Part shown: positions 25,168 through 34,366 of the stretch, one piece after another | Layout: every line of letters starts with the position of its first letter | Position numbering within the stretch: position 1 is the stretch's first letter | Source: a virus | Reading direction: 5' to 3' (one strand) | Virus record (IMG/VR): IMGVR_UViG_3300027805_000036 | Coordinates: 1-38,327 of that record | DNA length: 38,327 nucleotides | Made by a program: the position numbers and the translations under genes | Notes under the pieces: model-generated | Seen by the model: the letters and a program-made list of their open reading frames with translations, nothing else | Database searches by the model: none | What the model was told of the DNA's origin: nothing

Positions 25168-26274
25168 ATGGCTCAACTTTTACCACCGGGAAGAACATAT
25201 TACTCGGTTACACATACACCTGGTCAAATTACAACTACAAGTTATACTAGAGGTATTTGGAATACTAATCTTGCAGAACTTCTAACATTTTTTACAAGTT
25301 CAAATCAATCAACAGATTCACAAGAATATTATTATGAAGTATGGGGTTCTGCATCCCTTTCATGCACAGATGATAATATGTTTTCTGTTACATATGGTCA
25401 TGTTAGTGGTTCCGGATCTATGAATGAAGGTGGTAATTTGGATGATACATCAACTAGAGCAATATATTCACAATATAAATTAACTTGTCTTGATGGTGAT
25501 GAAGCCGGTATTATACTAAAAGGTGAAACTACACCAGTTGAAGATTTTTATGCGATAAATATAAATCGTGAAAAATACGGTGATAAATTGGATCCTGGTA
25601 ACTTTGAAATAAATATTGCTGCTTTATCTGGTAGTGGAAAAGTAAACGCAGAACATACCGGTAGTAAAGTTGAAATATCTGGATCTAATCCAATCGTAAT
25701 AACATTGATTGATGATTCTGGTGACCAAAGCGATTTAATTGAAGAATCTAGATATTTTTCAATTTCAAGAAATCTAGTTAGTGGAAGTTTACAAGACGGA
25801 ATATACAATCCATCTAATCCACATTATTATGGAAAAGTTTATCCAAGTCAGGGTGTAATAATTATATCTGCTCACTCACTAGATCAATCCGCATCATTCA
25901 ACACCGTAACTGGTAGTAATATAAATGGGGATAATTCTTACAAATTATTTACTGCTATAAGTGGTGCGGCTTCAGTTAAATCGGTTGGGTTTACTGCTAG
26001 GGCTATTGATATAAAAAATGAAGAATATTATTATGTAAGAGTTCCTATTGGTGATGCAAACTATACATCAAATCCAACATTCATAAACCAAGAAGAAGGA
26101 CTGAATAAAGGTAAAATTAAAAATGTAAAATTTGTAGATAATCCAAAAACCTTTGTTTCTGCTATTGGTTTATATGATGATGCTTACAATTTACTTGCTG
26201 TTGCTAAAATGAGTAAACCATTGAAAAAAACATCAAAAGACGAACTATCTATTACTATAAAATTGGAGTATTGA
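25168..26274 (+). CDS. Paralogue-family structural protein, member 1
   Basis: The 368-residue protein is the simplest full-length member of a five-member family in this window. Shared landmarks are YYYEVWGSASLSC, SVTYGHVSGSGSMNEG, AIYSQYKL, DPGNFEINIAALSGSGKV, ITLIDDSGD, VYPSQGVIIISAHSLDQSAS, FNTVTGSNINGDNSYKLFTA and the C-terminal DNPKTFVSAIGLYDD plus YNLLAVAKMSKPLKK. There is no enzyme motif; the composition is Ser/Gly/Asn-rich and beta. From memory, the C-terminal GLYDD-x-LLAVAKLSKP module occurs in appendage proteins of many T4-like marine phages. It probably forms part of the baseplate periphery or fibre attachment. The next gene follows after 5 bases. Confidence 0.7.
   Translation: MAQLLPPGRTYYSVTHTPGQITTTSYTRGIWNTNLAELLTFFTSSNQSTDSQEYYYEVWGSASLSCTDDNMFSVTYGHVSGSGSMNEGGNLDDTSTRAIYSQYKLTCLDGDEAGIILKGETTPVEDFYAININREKYGDKLDPGNFEINIAALSGSGKVNAEHTGSKVEISGSNPIVITLIDDSGDQSDLIEESRYFSISRNLVSGSLQDGIYNPSNPHYYGKVYPSQGVIIISAHSLDQSASFNTVTGSNINGDNSYKLFTAISGAASVKSVGFTARAIDIKNEEYYYVRVPIGDANYTSNPTFINQEEGLNKGKIKNVKFVDNPKTFVSAIGLYDDAYNLLAVAKMSKPLKKTSKDELSITIKLEY
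25657..25685 (+). repeat. 29-base repeat shared with 30245-30273 (copy 1)
   Basis: The 29 bases are identical to 30245-30273, then one mismatch and seven more identical bases. Both encode TGSKVEISGSNP inside the paralogue module, evidence of recent duplication or gene conversion between member 1 and the C-terminus of member 3. Confidence 0.8.
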
Positions 26275-26279
26275 TTGTT

Positions 26280-27383
26280 ATGGCTGTTACACCTTTTGTT
26301 TTTAAATCTTTTACACCAGATGCTATAGGTAGAAATAGACGAGAATTGGTATCTGCTCCATTATGGTCTGGTAATTCAACTACATTATACACAACGTTTA
26401 CTTCGTCTGATCAATCTGATGGATCAAAAAGGTATTATTATGAAGTGTATAACAGTCAATCAATATTTCCAAATGCAGAAGTTCAATTTAGTGTTGCTTA
26501 TGGTGATTCCAAAGGAAGTGGATCATCTACTGGCTCATATGGTATACAAGACTATGATTACCCAACCCAAGCAATATACTCACAATATAAACAAATGTTA
26601 TTACCAACCGGTGTAAGTTTGTTTGAATTTACAAATGGAACAACATCAGAAACATCAGAATATATTTATGTTGTCAATGTAAACCGTTCCAGATATAAAG
26701 ATAGAATGGACACCAATACTTGGCAACTGTCACTTGGCAAATTAAATTCTTTGGGTGGAATAAATATTGGTTCCAATAATGATGTAATAACCCTAATTGA
26801 TGATTCTACTGCAACCACAACTGAATTAAGTGTTCAAGGTGGACGTGTATTTAATGTTGTTAGTGGAAGTATTATTGATGGTAAATACACTGGAACATAT
26901 TCAAATACTCCTTGGGGTTTGTATTATCCAGACCATGGCATTATCATATTGAACGGTAAGGCACTTGATGCATCTGCTTCATTTTTTACTTCAAGAAGTA
27001 GAGTTCCGGGAACAAGTGAAAGCTACACTGGAAGTCTTTTTGGAGATAATAATTCACTTCGAGCATTTACTTCCATAAGTGGAGCTATGTCTTACAATTC
27101 TGCATCATATTCATTTGAAGGTAGAACAAGTGAAGTGGTTTCATCCACATATTATTTCGTAAGATTGTTTTCAGATGAATACAATTATACAAACAATCAA
27201 AGTTTCTTTACTGGAAGTAATGCATTAAAATATCAAAGTATGATACTGGATCCAAAAGTATATGTAACTACCGTTGGTTTGTATGACAACAATTCAAATT
27301 TATTGGCTGTTGCTAAATTAAGTAAACCTATTCAAAAATCTTTTGATAGAGAATTAGTTATTAAAGTTAAACTTGACTATTAA
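26280..27383 (+). CDS. Paralogue-family structural protein, member 2
   Basis: The start is placed at ATG 26280, because GGAG (26265-26268) lies 11 bases upstream; an in-frame TTG at 26271 is too close to that site. The 367-residue product repeats the plan of member 1: RYYYEVYNSQSIF, SVAYGDSKGSGSSTGSYG, AIYSQYKQM, ITLIDDSTA, YYPDHGIIILNGKALDASAS, FGDNNSLRAFTSISGAMS, YYFVRLFSDEYNYTNNQSF and the ending DPKVYVTTVGLYDNNSNLL then AVAKLSKPIQKS. Compared with member 1 the central part is more diverged and has its own insertion (FTSRSRVPGTSESY). The two are probably tandem duplicates that build heteromeric appendages; no partner is shown. Confidence 0.7.
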   Translation: MAVTPFVFKSFTPDAIGRNRRELVSAPLWSGNSTTLYTTFTSSDQSDGSKRYYYEVYNSQSIFPNAEVQFSVAYGDSKGSGSSTGSYGIQDYDYPTQAIYSQYKQMLLPTGVSLFEFTNGTTSETSEYIYVVNVNRSRYKDRMDTNTWQLSLGKLNSLGGINIGSNNDVITLIDDSTATTTELSVQGGRVFNVVSGSIIDGKYTGTYSNTPWGLYYPDHGIIILNGKALDASASFFTSRSRVPGTSESYTGSLFGDNNSLRAFTSISGAMSYNSASYSFEGRTSEVVSSTYYFVRLFSDEYNYTNNQSFFTGSNALKYQSMILDPKVYVTTVGLYDNNSNLLAVAKLSKPIQKSFDRELVIKVKLDY

Positions 27384-27391
27384 GGTAAAAT

Positions 27392-30300
27392 ATGGAAGAT
27401 TTGTTCCCAGATTTTTTTCTGTCCCAAATAAACTCGGCTATTCAGCGAATACAAAGACGTGAGAACATAGATTCGATTTATCAAGAAATTTTAGCATATA
27501 GAAGTAATCTATTAGAAGATGCATTTACACTTCCAGATGATCTTCGAGCAAATAAATTAAAAGAAGGTGATATTGCTAATGAGTTTTTATTTTTACTGGA
27601 TGTATATCAGACTTATTTTACCCAAACATCTGGACAATCTCCAAGAAAAGATTTTTTTCAATGGACAAATGAATCAAATTCAAATCCTATATTTGCAGGA
27701 TTTTCTACTCCAAAATTATTTTTAAATAGTAAAAATCCAAAGTGGTTTGCATATGAATATTCCGATGACGATGGTTCTTATGCATTTCTTAAAGATTTAG
27801 GAAATGTAAATTCAGTTGGAACACCATCTGCTTTGGCATATAAAAGATTGAGAAATACATTATCACCACAAACTTCTATTACTCTACCACCCACTCTAAC
27901 CAGTGCAACTGGTGGAACTGGTGGTTTAGTAATAAATGCTGGACAAAATTTTAATGTTTGTTCATTGGATGCAAAATACAGTTTTAAAGTAGAACAAGTA
28001 TTAAACCCAAATCAATCAACTCGTCAATGGTATGGTTTTCAAATAAATAGTGCACCAAGATTGAGTATAACTTTATTAAAATGTTGTTACAAAAATCCAA
28101 ATGCAGCACCGATAGAAGTTTTTAATAAAACCGTAAATGCAAAATTATTTTGGGAAATAATGCCATGTGACGGCAAAACAGCAGAAGATGGTAGAAAAAT
28201 TTATGGTGAAAAAGATATACCTGGACTTCAACGTTCTATTGGGAAGATTCATTATAGTTATTACTACGATTTACGTGACGTAATTTTTGAAATATCAAAT
28301 GGATTGAGTTTACAGACTGATCCAAATAATCCAAATTCAAAGACATATTATGAAGTTTTAAGAGATTCTTTACCATACATGACAACCGGATTCGTAGAAG
28401 AATTTGGTCCTACTATGTGTCAAATGCCATTTCTAACAAGAAAACAAAATTGGTTAGATGCTATAAATAGCGTTGCAAAAATACCAATGTCTTTGAGAAA
28501 CTATAATTACGGAACTTTTAATTGGTGGCAAGAAGCAACTAGACAAGAAAATATTGGACAATCATTTTTAGAAAACTTTTTCTTAATGGCATCTAAAAAT
28601 TCAAGTTTACAATATACCTTTAACAGTTTAGTTTCGAGTTTAAGCACAGAACTTGTCACAAATTCACAAACACCATTTAGTGAAATAAATGATGGTAGAA
28701 CAACTCCTACTGCATTATTGCCAGCGGTTGGTATTGGTTTCAGGAATGCCACAGTATCACAATGTGATAATTTAATAGGTGGTGTAGACATAAATCAAAC
28801 AGAAGGAGTTATTGAAAGAACCGAAGACGTTCCTGGTTACGGCAGAGTAACTTTATCTGCAAATATTAAACCTGGAGATCCTTGTTCTAATTTTGAAAAT
28901 TGGTTTGTTGAAGTAGATACAAGTTTTCCTTTTAGTGACGAAACTGTATTTGAAGATTATGATATAGTAAAAGGAAAGGCAACTACAATAGATCAAACTT
29001 ACGTAAATGCAAATCAATTGTTAAGTGAATATTTTATTGCACAAAATAATGGAGATACTGCAAGGGTATCTGGAATAAGACAATTTTTATCACCATTTAT
29101 ACCACTTCCAGGATGGTATGGCGATAGACAAGCAGGTGTGGCACCAATAGTAAAAGTTGAGAATAATGCGTGTTTAACTGGTGAAAAAGAAAGATGGGCA
29201 TGGAGATTAAAGAGAAGAAGAAAGGCACCGTATAGATTATATTGTTATACTGCAAACGGTAAAATAGAATTATCATACAGATTGGGACCGAATAGTAATG
29301 AATATAAATTTATGCTTATTACTTTATCAAAAATGGGTTATAGTCCATCAAGAAAATCAGACGGAAAATTTGATATATTAACTGGCTCATTATACAATGG
29401 ATATTTTTATACAAAAATAGATGTTGAACAAGAAGTAATCAATTCTGGTTTTGATAGATATAGCAAAATAACATTTAGTCCAAGTTTAGAATGTAATTAT
29501 TCTGAATTTCCAGAATACAATTGGGTAACTGATCCTGATAATCCTTGTGGATGTGATGAAGTTGAAATACTGACAAATTATATTGTTTTTGAGGATATTG
29601 AATATAAGGATCCTTTGACAGGCGATTTAGTATTTCAGTTATCAGAAACTCAAAAGAAAATAGTTGATCCAAGAATACCACCATCACTTAATGGATTATT
29701 ACAACTACAACAAGGACAAAGCTTAACCGGAAATCGTAGAGAAAAATTAGATTGTTTTGGTGCGTCATACGATGGAAAACATCGTCATCCATTTTTATAT
29801 GGAACTGATATTTTACCTGGATTAAGAAAAAGAGTTATTCGTGGATTGTTTAATACATCACAATCATTGGAATGTTATTATACTGGATCCACTCAAAGTA
29901 GTGCATCAAAAGATTATTACTATGAAATTACTGATTGCGATAGTTGTAAAAAAACAGCATATTTTGCAGTTGCTTATGGACACAAAAATGGTTCCGGATC
30001 TCTTTCAAGTGGGTATGAATCAAATGACAGTCCTTCTAGGGCAATTTATTCACAGTATAGATTATTGACATTGGATCCACATGAAACTAAATTTACATTT
30101 TACAATGCCGGATCTGTAAATCAATCAGACGATGTTTATATCATAAATTTTTACAGAGACGGATTAAGTGATAAATTAGATACCGGAAATTTTGAAATAA
30201 ATCTTGCTGCTTTGTCTGGTAGTGGTAAAGTTAATATCGAAAACACCGGTAGTAAAGTTGAAATATCTGGATCAAATCCAACAATATTAACATTGATAGA

Positions 30301-30889
30301 TAATTCAAGTCAATTTGATACTGGATATGATTGTACCATGGATGATCCAATGTATTCGTATCATATAGTTAGTGGTTCTTTGAATACAGGAGTAAATTCA
30401 GTCGGTGCAGGAACTCCACTAACAAACGTAAATTACACAACATACGGATTGGTTTATCCAAATTTGGGCATAGTAGTTCTTGACGGTTCTAAATTAAATT
30501 CTTACTTAACATTCAATTCTGTTACTGGAAGTAATATTGCAGGTGATAATTCTTGGAAAATACATACATCAATAAGTGGTGCAGCATCATTGGGTAAACC
30601 TATGAAAGCTAGAAATGTTAGACAAAAAACAACCAATCATTATTTTGTAAGAATACCGTCATCTGATGCAAATTATACAACAAATCCAACTTATGTATAT
30701 GGTCAGGAATATGATTTGGAAAGAGGAAAAATAAAAAATCAATGTTTTGTCCAACATCCAACTACATATATTACAACAGTTGGTTTATACAATAATAGAC
30801 AAGAATTGCTTGCTATTGCAAAATTGAGCAAACCAATAAAGAAAACAAAAGAAAACGATGTTTTAATAAAAATAAGATTAAATTGGTAA
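27392..30889 (+). CDS. Paralogue-family member 3, 1165-residue fusion
   Basis: The first about 815 residues are a unique region: a helical N-terminus (FFLSQINSAIQRIQRRENID), a Gly/Thr linker (SATGGTGGL near 170) and Cys-containing segments (KCCYKNP, DNPCGCDEVEI). The last about 350 residues are the shared family module (DYYYEITDCDSCKKTAYFAV, AYGHKNGSGSLSSGY, AIYSQYRLLTLD, DTGNFEINLAALSGSGKV, VYPNLGIVVLDGSKL, HPTTYITTVGLYNNRQELLA, IAKLSKPIKKTK). The gene therefore looks like a copy of member 1 fused behind a large new domain. It may be the central protein to which the smaller members dock. No enzyme motif is visible; the CDSC and NPCGC motifs could bind metal or form disulfides. Confidence 0.7.
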   Translation: MEDLFPDFFLSQINSAIQRIQRRENIDSIYQEILAYRSNLLEDAFTLPDDLRANKLKEGDIANEFLFLLDVYQTYFTQTSGQSPRKDFFQWTNESNSNPIFAGFSTPKLFLNSKNPKWFAYEYSDDDGSYAFLKDLGNVNSVGTPSALAYKRLRNTLSPQTSITLPPTLTSATGGTGGLVINAGQNFNVCSLDAKYSFKVEQVLNPNQSTRQWYGFQINSAPRLSITLLKCCYKNPNAAPIEVFNKTVNAKLFWEIMPCDGKTAEDGRKIYGEKDIPGLQRSIGKIHYSYYYDLRDVIFEISNGLSLQTDPNNPNSKTYYEVLRDSLPYMTTGFVEEFGPTMCQMPFLTRKQNWLDAINSVAKIPMSLRNYNYGTFNWWQEATRQENIGQSFLENFFLMASKNSSLQYTFNSLVSSLSTELVTNSQTPFSEINDGRTTPTALLPAVGIGFRNATVSQCDNLIGGVDINQTEGVIERTEDVPGYGRVTLSANIKPGDPCSNFENWFVEVDTSFPFSDETVFEDYDIVKGKATTIDQTYVNANQLLSEYFIAQNNGDTARVSGIRQFLSPFIPLPGWYGDRQAGVAPIVKVENNACLTGEKERWAWRLKRRRKAPYRLYCYTANGKIELSYRLGPNSNEYKFMLITLSKMGYSPSRKSDGKFDILTGSLYNGYFYTKIDVEQEVINSGFDRYSKITFSPSLECNYSEFPEYNWVTDPDNPCGCDEVEILTNYIVFEDIEYKDPLTGDLVFQLSETQKKIVDPRIPPSLNGLLQLQQGQSLTGNRREKLDCFGASYDGKHRHPFLYGTDILPGLRKRVIRGLFNTSQSLECYYTGSTQSSASKDYYYEITDCDSCKKTAYFAVAYGHKNGSGSLSSGYESNDSPSRAIYSQYRLLTLDPHETKFTFYNAGSVNQSDDVYIINFYRDGLSDKLDTGNFEINLAALSGSGKVNIENTGSKVEISGSNPTILTLIDNSSQFDTGYDCTMDDPMYSYHIVSGSLNTGVNSVGAGTPLTNVNYTTYGLVYPNLGIVVLDGSKLNSYLTFNSVTGSNIAGDNSWKIHTSISGAASLGKPMKARNVRQKTTNHYFVRIPSSDANYTTNPTYVYGQEYDLERGKIKNQCFVQHPTTYITTVGLYNNRQELLAIAKLSKPIKKTKENDVLIKIRLNW
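30245..30273 (+). repeat. 29-base repeat shared with 25657-25685 (copy 2)
   Basis: Second copy of the identical 29-base block in the paralogue module; see 25657-25685. Confidence 0.8.
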
Positions 30890-30890
30890 T

Positions 30891-31319
30891 ATGATAACGG
30901 AAACACAAATTCTATCAATACTTTCTGGATCACTTATAGGTGATTACCCAGCAGTAATAGATGTTGGTGAAGACAATATTTTTGCAATAGAATTATTTAA
31001 AAAAATTTTAGATGTAGACGATGAAGGTATGATAAATTCTTCGTTATTTAATATAACAAAAAATTCTCAAAATTCCAATGTTCTTGCAAACTATCAATTG
31101 GATTTAATTACCGATTGCGATGAATATTTAAATAATTTGATAAACGTTGCATTACCTCAAAGTGTAAAAAAATTACCGTTCATTTTGGATCCAGATTCAG
31201 TTCCAAACATTACACAGGCAGTTAGAGATGCTTTAATAAACGAGAGGAACAGATTATCAAATTTAATAAATTCTATCGCTAACATTCCAATAATATTCTC
31301 TGAATTTATCACAGATTAA
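30891..31319 (+). CDS. Small acidic protein between paralogue members, unknown
   Basis: The 142-residue acidic, mostly helical protein has no membrane or enzyme motif. Recognisable parts are TQILSILSGSLIGDYPAVID, FAIELFKKILDVDDEGM and a C-terminal helix (RDALINERNRLSNLINSI). It lies one base after member 3 and two bases before member 4, so it is part of the same translation unit. It does not carry the shared C-terminal module. A role as an adaptor or chaperone for the large proteins is possible but not shown by the sequence. Confidence 0.7.
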   Translation: MITETQILSILSGSLIGDYPAVIDVGEDNIFAIELFKKILDVDDEGMINSSLFNITKNSQNSNVLANYQLDLITDCDEYLNNLINVALPQSVKKLPFILDPDSVPNITQAVRDALINERNRLSNLINSIANIPIIFSEFITD

Positions 31320-31321
31320 AC

Positions 31322-32611
31322 ATGAAAAAGTTAAGTCTTAATATAAACAGACAATTACTTTCATTATTGAAATCGTATATTGAATTTCAAAAAGCAGGTG
31401 GATATCCAGATGCAAGTCAAATTCGTGTATTGGTAAATAATAATAGAGTTAGTTTTGATCTTTATCAAATGGTTTTACAACCAAATGGTGATACATCTAT
31501 ACCACAGATTTTTAATTACGATGGCATTTCACAGGTATACAAAGACATTACTGAATATTCTGTATCTAGGGAATATACATACTATCGTTCACGTGGTTTA
31601 TTCAAATGTGCAGGTGAAAAGCTAAATACTTTTCATACGAGTTCAGATACATCATGGTCAAATTTTTATTTAAGAGTATTGGATAAGCCCGATACTGAAG
31701 CAAATTCAAATTATCAATTCGATATAACATACGGTCATGTATCTGGTTCTGGATCAAAAAATATAATAGATAAATGGACAACACAATATCCTGCAAAAAT
31801 AATATACAAAAATTATTTGATGGAATATTTTGATAAAATAGGTGGAAAAATTCCTTTTAAGAATGGTAAAAATGGTGATTATTTTTATGCCGTAAATTTT
31901 AATACAAAATTATTTCCAGAAATGATAGATCCTGGAAATATACAAATAACTCTTGCACCTATTTCTTCTAGTAAAAATCAATTATTTAATACTGGAAGTA
32001 ATTTTTATCCAGATAATAGTTCTAGTATAATGTATACACTAATAGATGATTCTGGAGATGATAAAGATTTAAAAACTTTGAACAGAGAAATAAAAGAATA
32101 TTATTATCTTGTTTCTGGATCAATAAATGATGGAATATATGGGGACTCTAGTGATGATGCTTGGGGAATTGTATTTCCAAAAAAAGGTATTATTATTTTT
32201 GATGGTGTAGTTTTAGATCAATCGTGTTCATTAAATACAGTCACCGCCTCTATTTCTGGCGATAATATACAAAAGTTTTTTACATCTATAAGTGCATCAT
32301 GTAATACAACATTAAATAGAAATGTTACTGGATCTTGGTATGCAAGAACAAGCGAGGAAGTTAAAACACAAACATATTTTTGTAAGACGGATGTTTTAGA
32401 ATTTAATTATTCAAATAATTACACCTATCTTACTGGTAGTTACAATGAATTAAAACATCATAATTTTATAGATAACCCAAGAACTTATATTAGTTCAATA
32501 GGTTTATATGATGATCAATTTAATTTAATTGCCGTTGGTAAATTACCAAAACCATTATTAAAAGATTCTAATAAAGAATTGATATTTCAAGTAAGATTAA
32601 GGTTAAATTAA
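31322..32611 (+). CDS. Paralogue-family structural protein, member 4
   Basis: The 429-residue protein adds about 110 residues (INRQLLSLLKSYIEFQKAGG, then YPDASQIRVLV) before the shared module. Family landmarks are ITYGHVSGSGSKN, KIIYKNYLMEYFD, DPGNIQITLAPIS, YTLIDDSGDDKDL, VFPKKGIIIFDGVVLDQSCS, LNTVTASISGDNIQKFFTSI, EFNYSNNYTYLTGSYN and the ending DNPRTYISSIGLYDDQFNLI with AVGKLPKPLLK. It is more diverged than members 1-3 but keeps the order of motifs. The N-terminal extension probably attaches it to a different place. The next gene begins immediately after its stop. Confidence 0.7.
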   Translation: MKKLSLNINRQLLSLLKSYIEFQKAGGYPDASQIRVLVNNNRVSFDLYQMVLQPNGDTSIPQIFNYDGISQVYKDITEYSVSREYTYYRSRGLFKCAGEKLNTFHTSSDTSWSNFYLRVLDKPDTEANSNYQFDITYGHVSGSGSKNIIDKWTTQYPAKIIYKNYLMEYFDKIGGKIPFKNGKNGDYFYAVNFNTKLFPEMIDPGNIQITLAPISSSKNQLFNTGSNFYPDNSSSIMYTLIDDSGDDKDLKTLNREIKEYYYLVSGSINDGIYGDSSDDAWGIVFPKKGIIIFDGVVLDQSCSLNTVTASISGDNIQKFFTSISASCNTTLNRNVTGSWYARTSEEVKTQTYFCKTDVLEFNYSNNYTYLTGSYNELKHHNFIDNPRTYISSIGLYDDQFNLIAVGKLPKPLLKDSNKELIFQVRLRLN

Positions 32612-34366
32612 ATGTCTTTTCAAATTGGAAATAGTTTAAATTTATGTTTCAAACAATTGAAATCCGGTGATTATACGGTTAAAACATTTGAGGCAAACAA
32701 ACTTTGGGAATTTAGAACAAATGATTCCGAGTATTATTTTTACAAAAATTTTGGAATAAACAATTATCGTGCTTTATATCCAGAAAATCATAAATATTTT
32801 GGAAATGTTATTACTATATCATCTTCTATGTATGAAAGAACATTCACTACACAGAGTTTGGATCCAAAAATTTTATGGTATTACTTAGATCACAATTATT
32901 ATACAGACTACAAAAAAGATAAAATTCCTGCAGTCATAACCGATGATGAAATAATAACTTACTTGGCAGAATCGTCATCTTTAATGACTATACCAGTTAA
33001 TGTTTTCGGCGAAGGTATAAAAAAGAAATCTGTAAAATTATACAATTATAGTTTAACAGGAAGTGATGAATATACTTTAATAGATGATGGTTTAGGTAAC
33101 TTACGTGATACTGCATTTGATGAAACAAAATTTGTTGATAATAAAAATCTTTTGTTGTATGTTGGATTTAATGAAAAATATAGAGAATACGGTGTAAAAA
33201 ATAAAAAATTGCCTTATGTTTTAGATGCTTCCGCCTTGCATAATGATGTTAATATTTATGAATTAAAAAAAATAGAATATCAACCAGGAATAACCGTTTC
33301 CGGTGACACAACACCAACTGGCGTATCTGCATTTATGAGTGGTTCACATTTTAAAGTGGAAAACCACAATAAGTTTAATTTTGGAAGCAATAGTGATTTT
33401 GCATTTAGTTTTTGGTTTAAATTACCAACAAAACAAATTTTAGAAAATAGCACTATAAATCATATTTTTTGTAAAAATTCTGTAAAAAAAGTTTACAGGA
33501 TAAATAACAATTTGGATGAAACATTACCACACTCATTTAATGATGAAGAAAGTTTATCTGTAAATTATCCATTTGAAATTTATTTTAATAATGACACATC
33601 GCCAATTCCAAATAAATTAACATTTAAACAATCTGGATATGGACAAATAGCAGAAGTAACTTCCAGCACACTATCAAAAAATACATGGCATCATGCAGTT
33701 TGTCAAAAAACAGGAAGTAAATATCAAATTTGGATAGATGGGACACTTGATTCTGAATTTAATTTTAGTTCATCAATAGATAATATAAAAAATGAAAATT
33801 ATTTTTATATTGGTGGTAATGGACTTTCTGAAACACAAAACGATGCCTTTACTGGTAATTTAGATGAAATAAGAATTTATAGTAGTGCAATTCCTGCTGA
33901 TAAAATAACATATCTATATGACAATAGTTATGACACAGGATATGCCTACCAAACATCTAGAGTTGGTAATGTTTTTTATGGACATGGTATGATTGTTGTA
34001 TCTGATCCAAGACCAAAATATAAAAATGCATTTTTAGGTTCAACTGGAAATTTTGATTATGCTGGAATAGAAAATGGTTTTGAAGGATATTTTAGAAGTA
34101 CAACAACACTTTATCAATATGAAATCATATGTAAAATACGTAAGCATGAATTTAATTTTACACAAAATTCTTCCGTTAGAACTGATAAATTTAATCAAAA
34201 TGATCAATTAGAAAATTATGTAACATCATCATATTTTAATCCATACATAACAACTATTGGTTTGTATAACGATAATAGAGATTTGGTTGCCATTGCAAAA
34301 TTGGCAAATCCATTGGAAAAAAGAGACGATGTTGATATGAATGTTATTGTAAGGTTTGATATGTAA
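32612..34366 (+). CDS. LamG-containing appendage protein, paralogue member 5
   Basis: The 584-residue protein has three parts. The N-terminal region (1-240) keeps only traces of the family (EYTLIDDGLGNLRDTAFDE). A concanavalin A/LamG-type domain (about 243-440) is clear from DFAFSFWFKLPTK, TWHHAVCQKTGSKYQIWIDG, FYIGGNGLSE and GNLDEIRIYSSAIPADKIT. The C-terminal part (about 445-584) has FYGHGMIVVSDPRP, TLYQYEIICKIRKHEFNFTQ and the shared ending YITTIGLYNDNRDLVAIAKL plus ANPLEK. LamG domains bind glycans or proteins, so this is the best candidate in the block for host-surface recognition. The stop codon overlaps the next start (TAATG), coupling the structural block to a nuclease gene. Confidence 0.75.
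   Translation: MSFQIGNSLNLCFKQLKSGDYTVKTFEANKLWEFRTNDSEYYFYKNFGINNYRALYPENHKYFGNVITISSSMYERTFTTQSLDPKILWYYLDHNYYTDYKKDKIPAVITDDEIITYLAESSSLMTIPVNVFGEGIKKKSVKLYNYSLTGSDEYTLIDDGLGNLRDTAFDETKFVDNKNLLLYVGFNEKYREYGVKNKKLPYVLDASALHNDVNIYELKKIEYQPGITVSGDTTPTGVSAFMSGSHFKVENHNKFNFGSNSDFAFSFWFKLPTKQILENSTINHIFCKNSVKKVYRINNNLDETLPHSFNDEESLSVNYPFEIYFNNDTSPIPNKLTFKQSGYGQIAEVTSSTLSKNTWHHAVCQKTGSKYQIWIDGTLDSEFNFSSSIDNIKNENYFYIGGNGLSETQNDAFTGNLDEIRIYSSAIPADKITYLYDNSYDTGYAYQTSRVGNVFYGHGMIVVSDPRPKYKNAFLGSTGNFDYAGIENGFEGYFRSTTTLYQYEIICKIRKHEFNFTQNSSVRTDKFNQNDQLENYVTSSYFNPYITTIGLYNDNRDLVAIAKLANPLEKRDDVDMNVIVRFDM

Noticed and set aside
26271-26279. TTG start for paralogue member 2
   Set aside because: The GGAG site ends only 2 bases before it; ATG 26280 is better placed and gives MAVTPF, similar to neighbouring starts.
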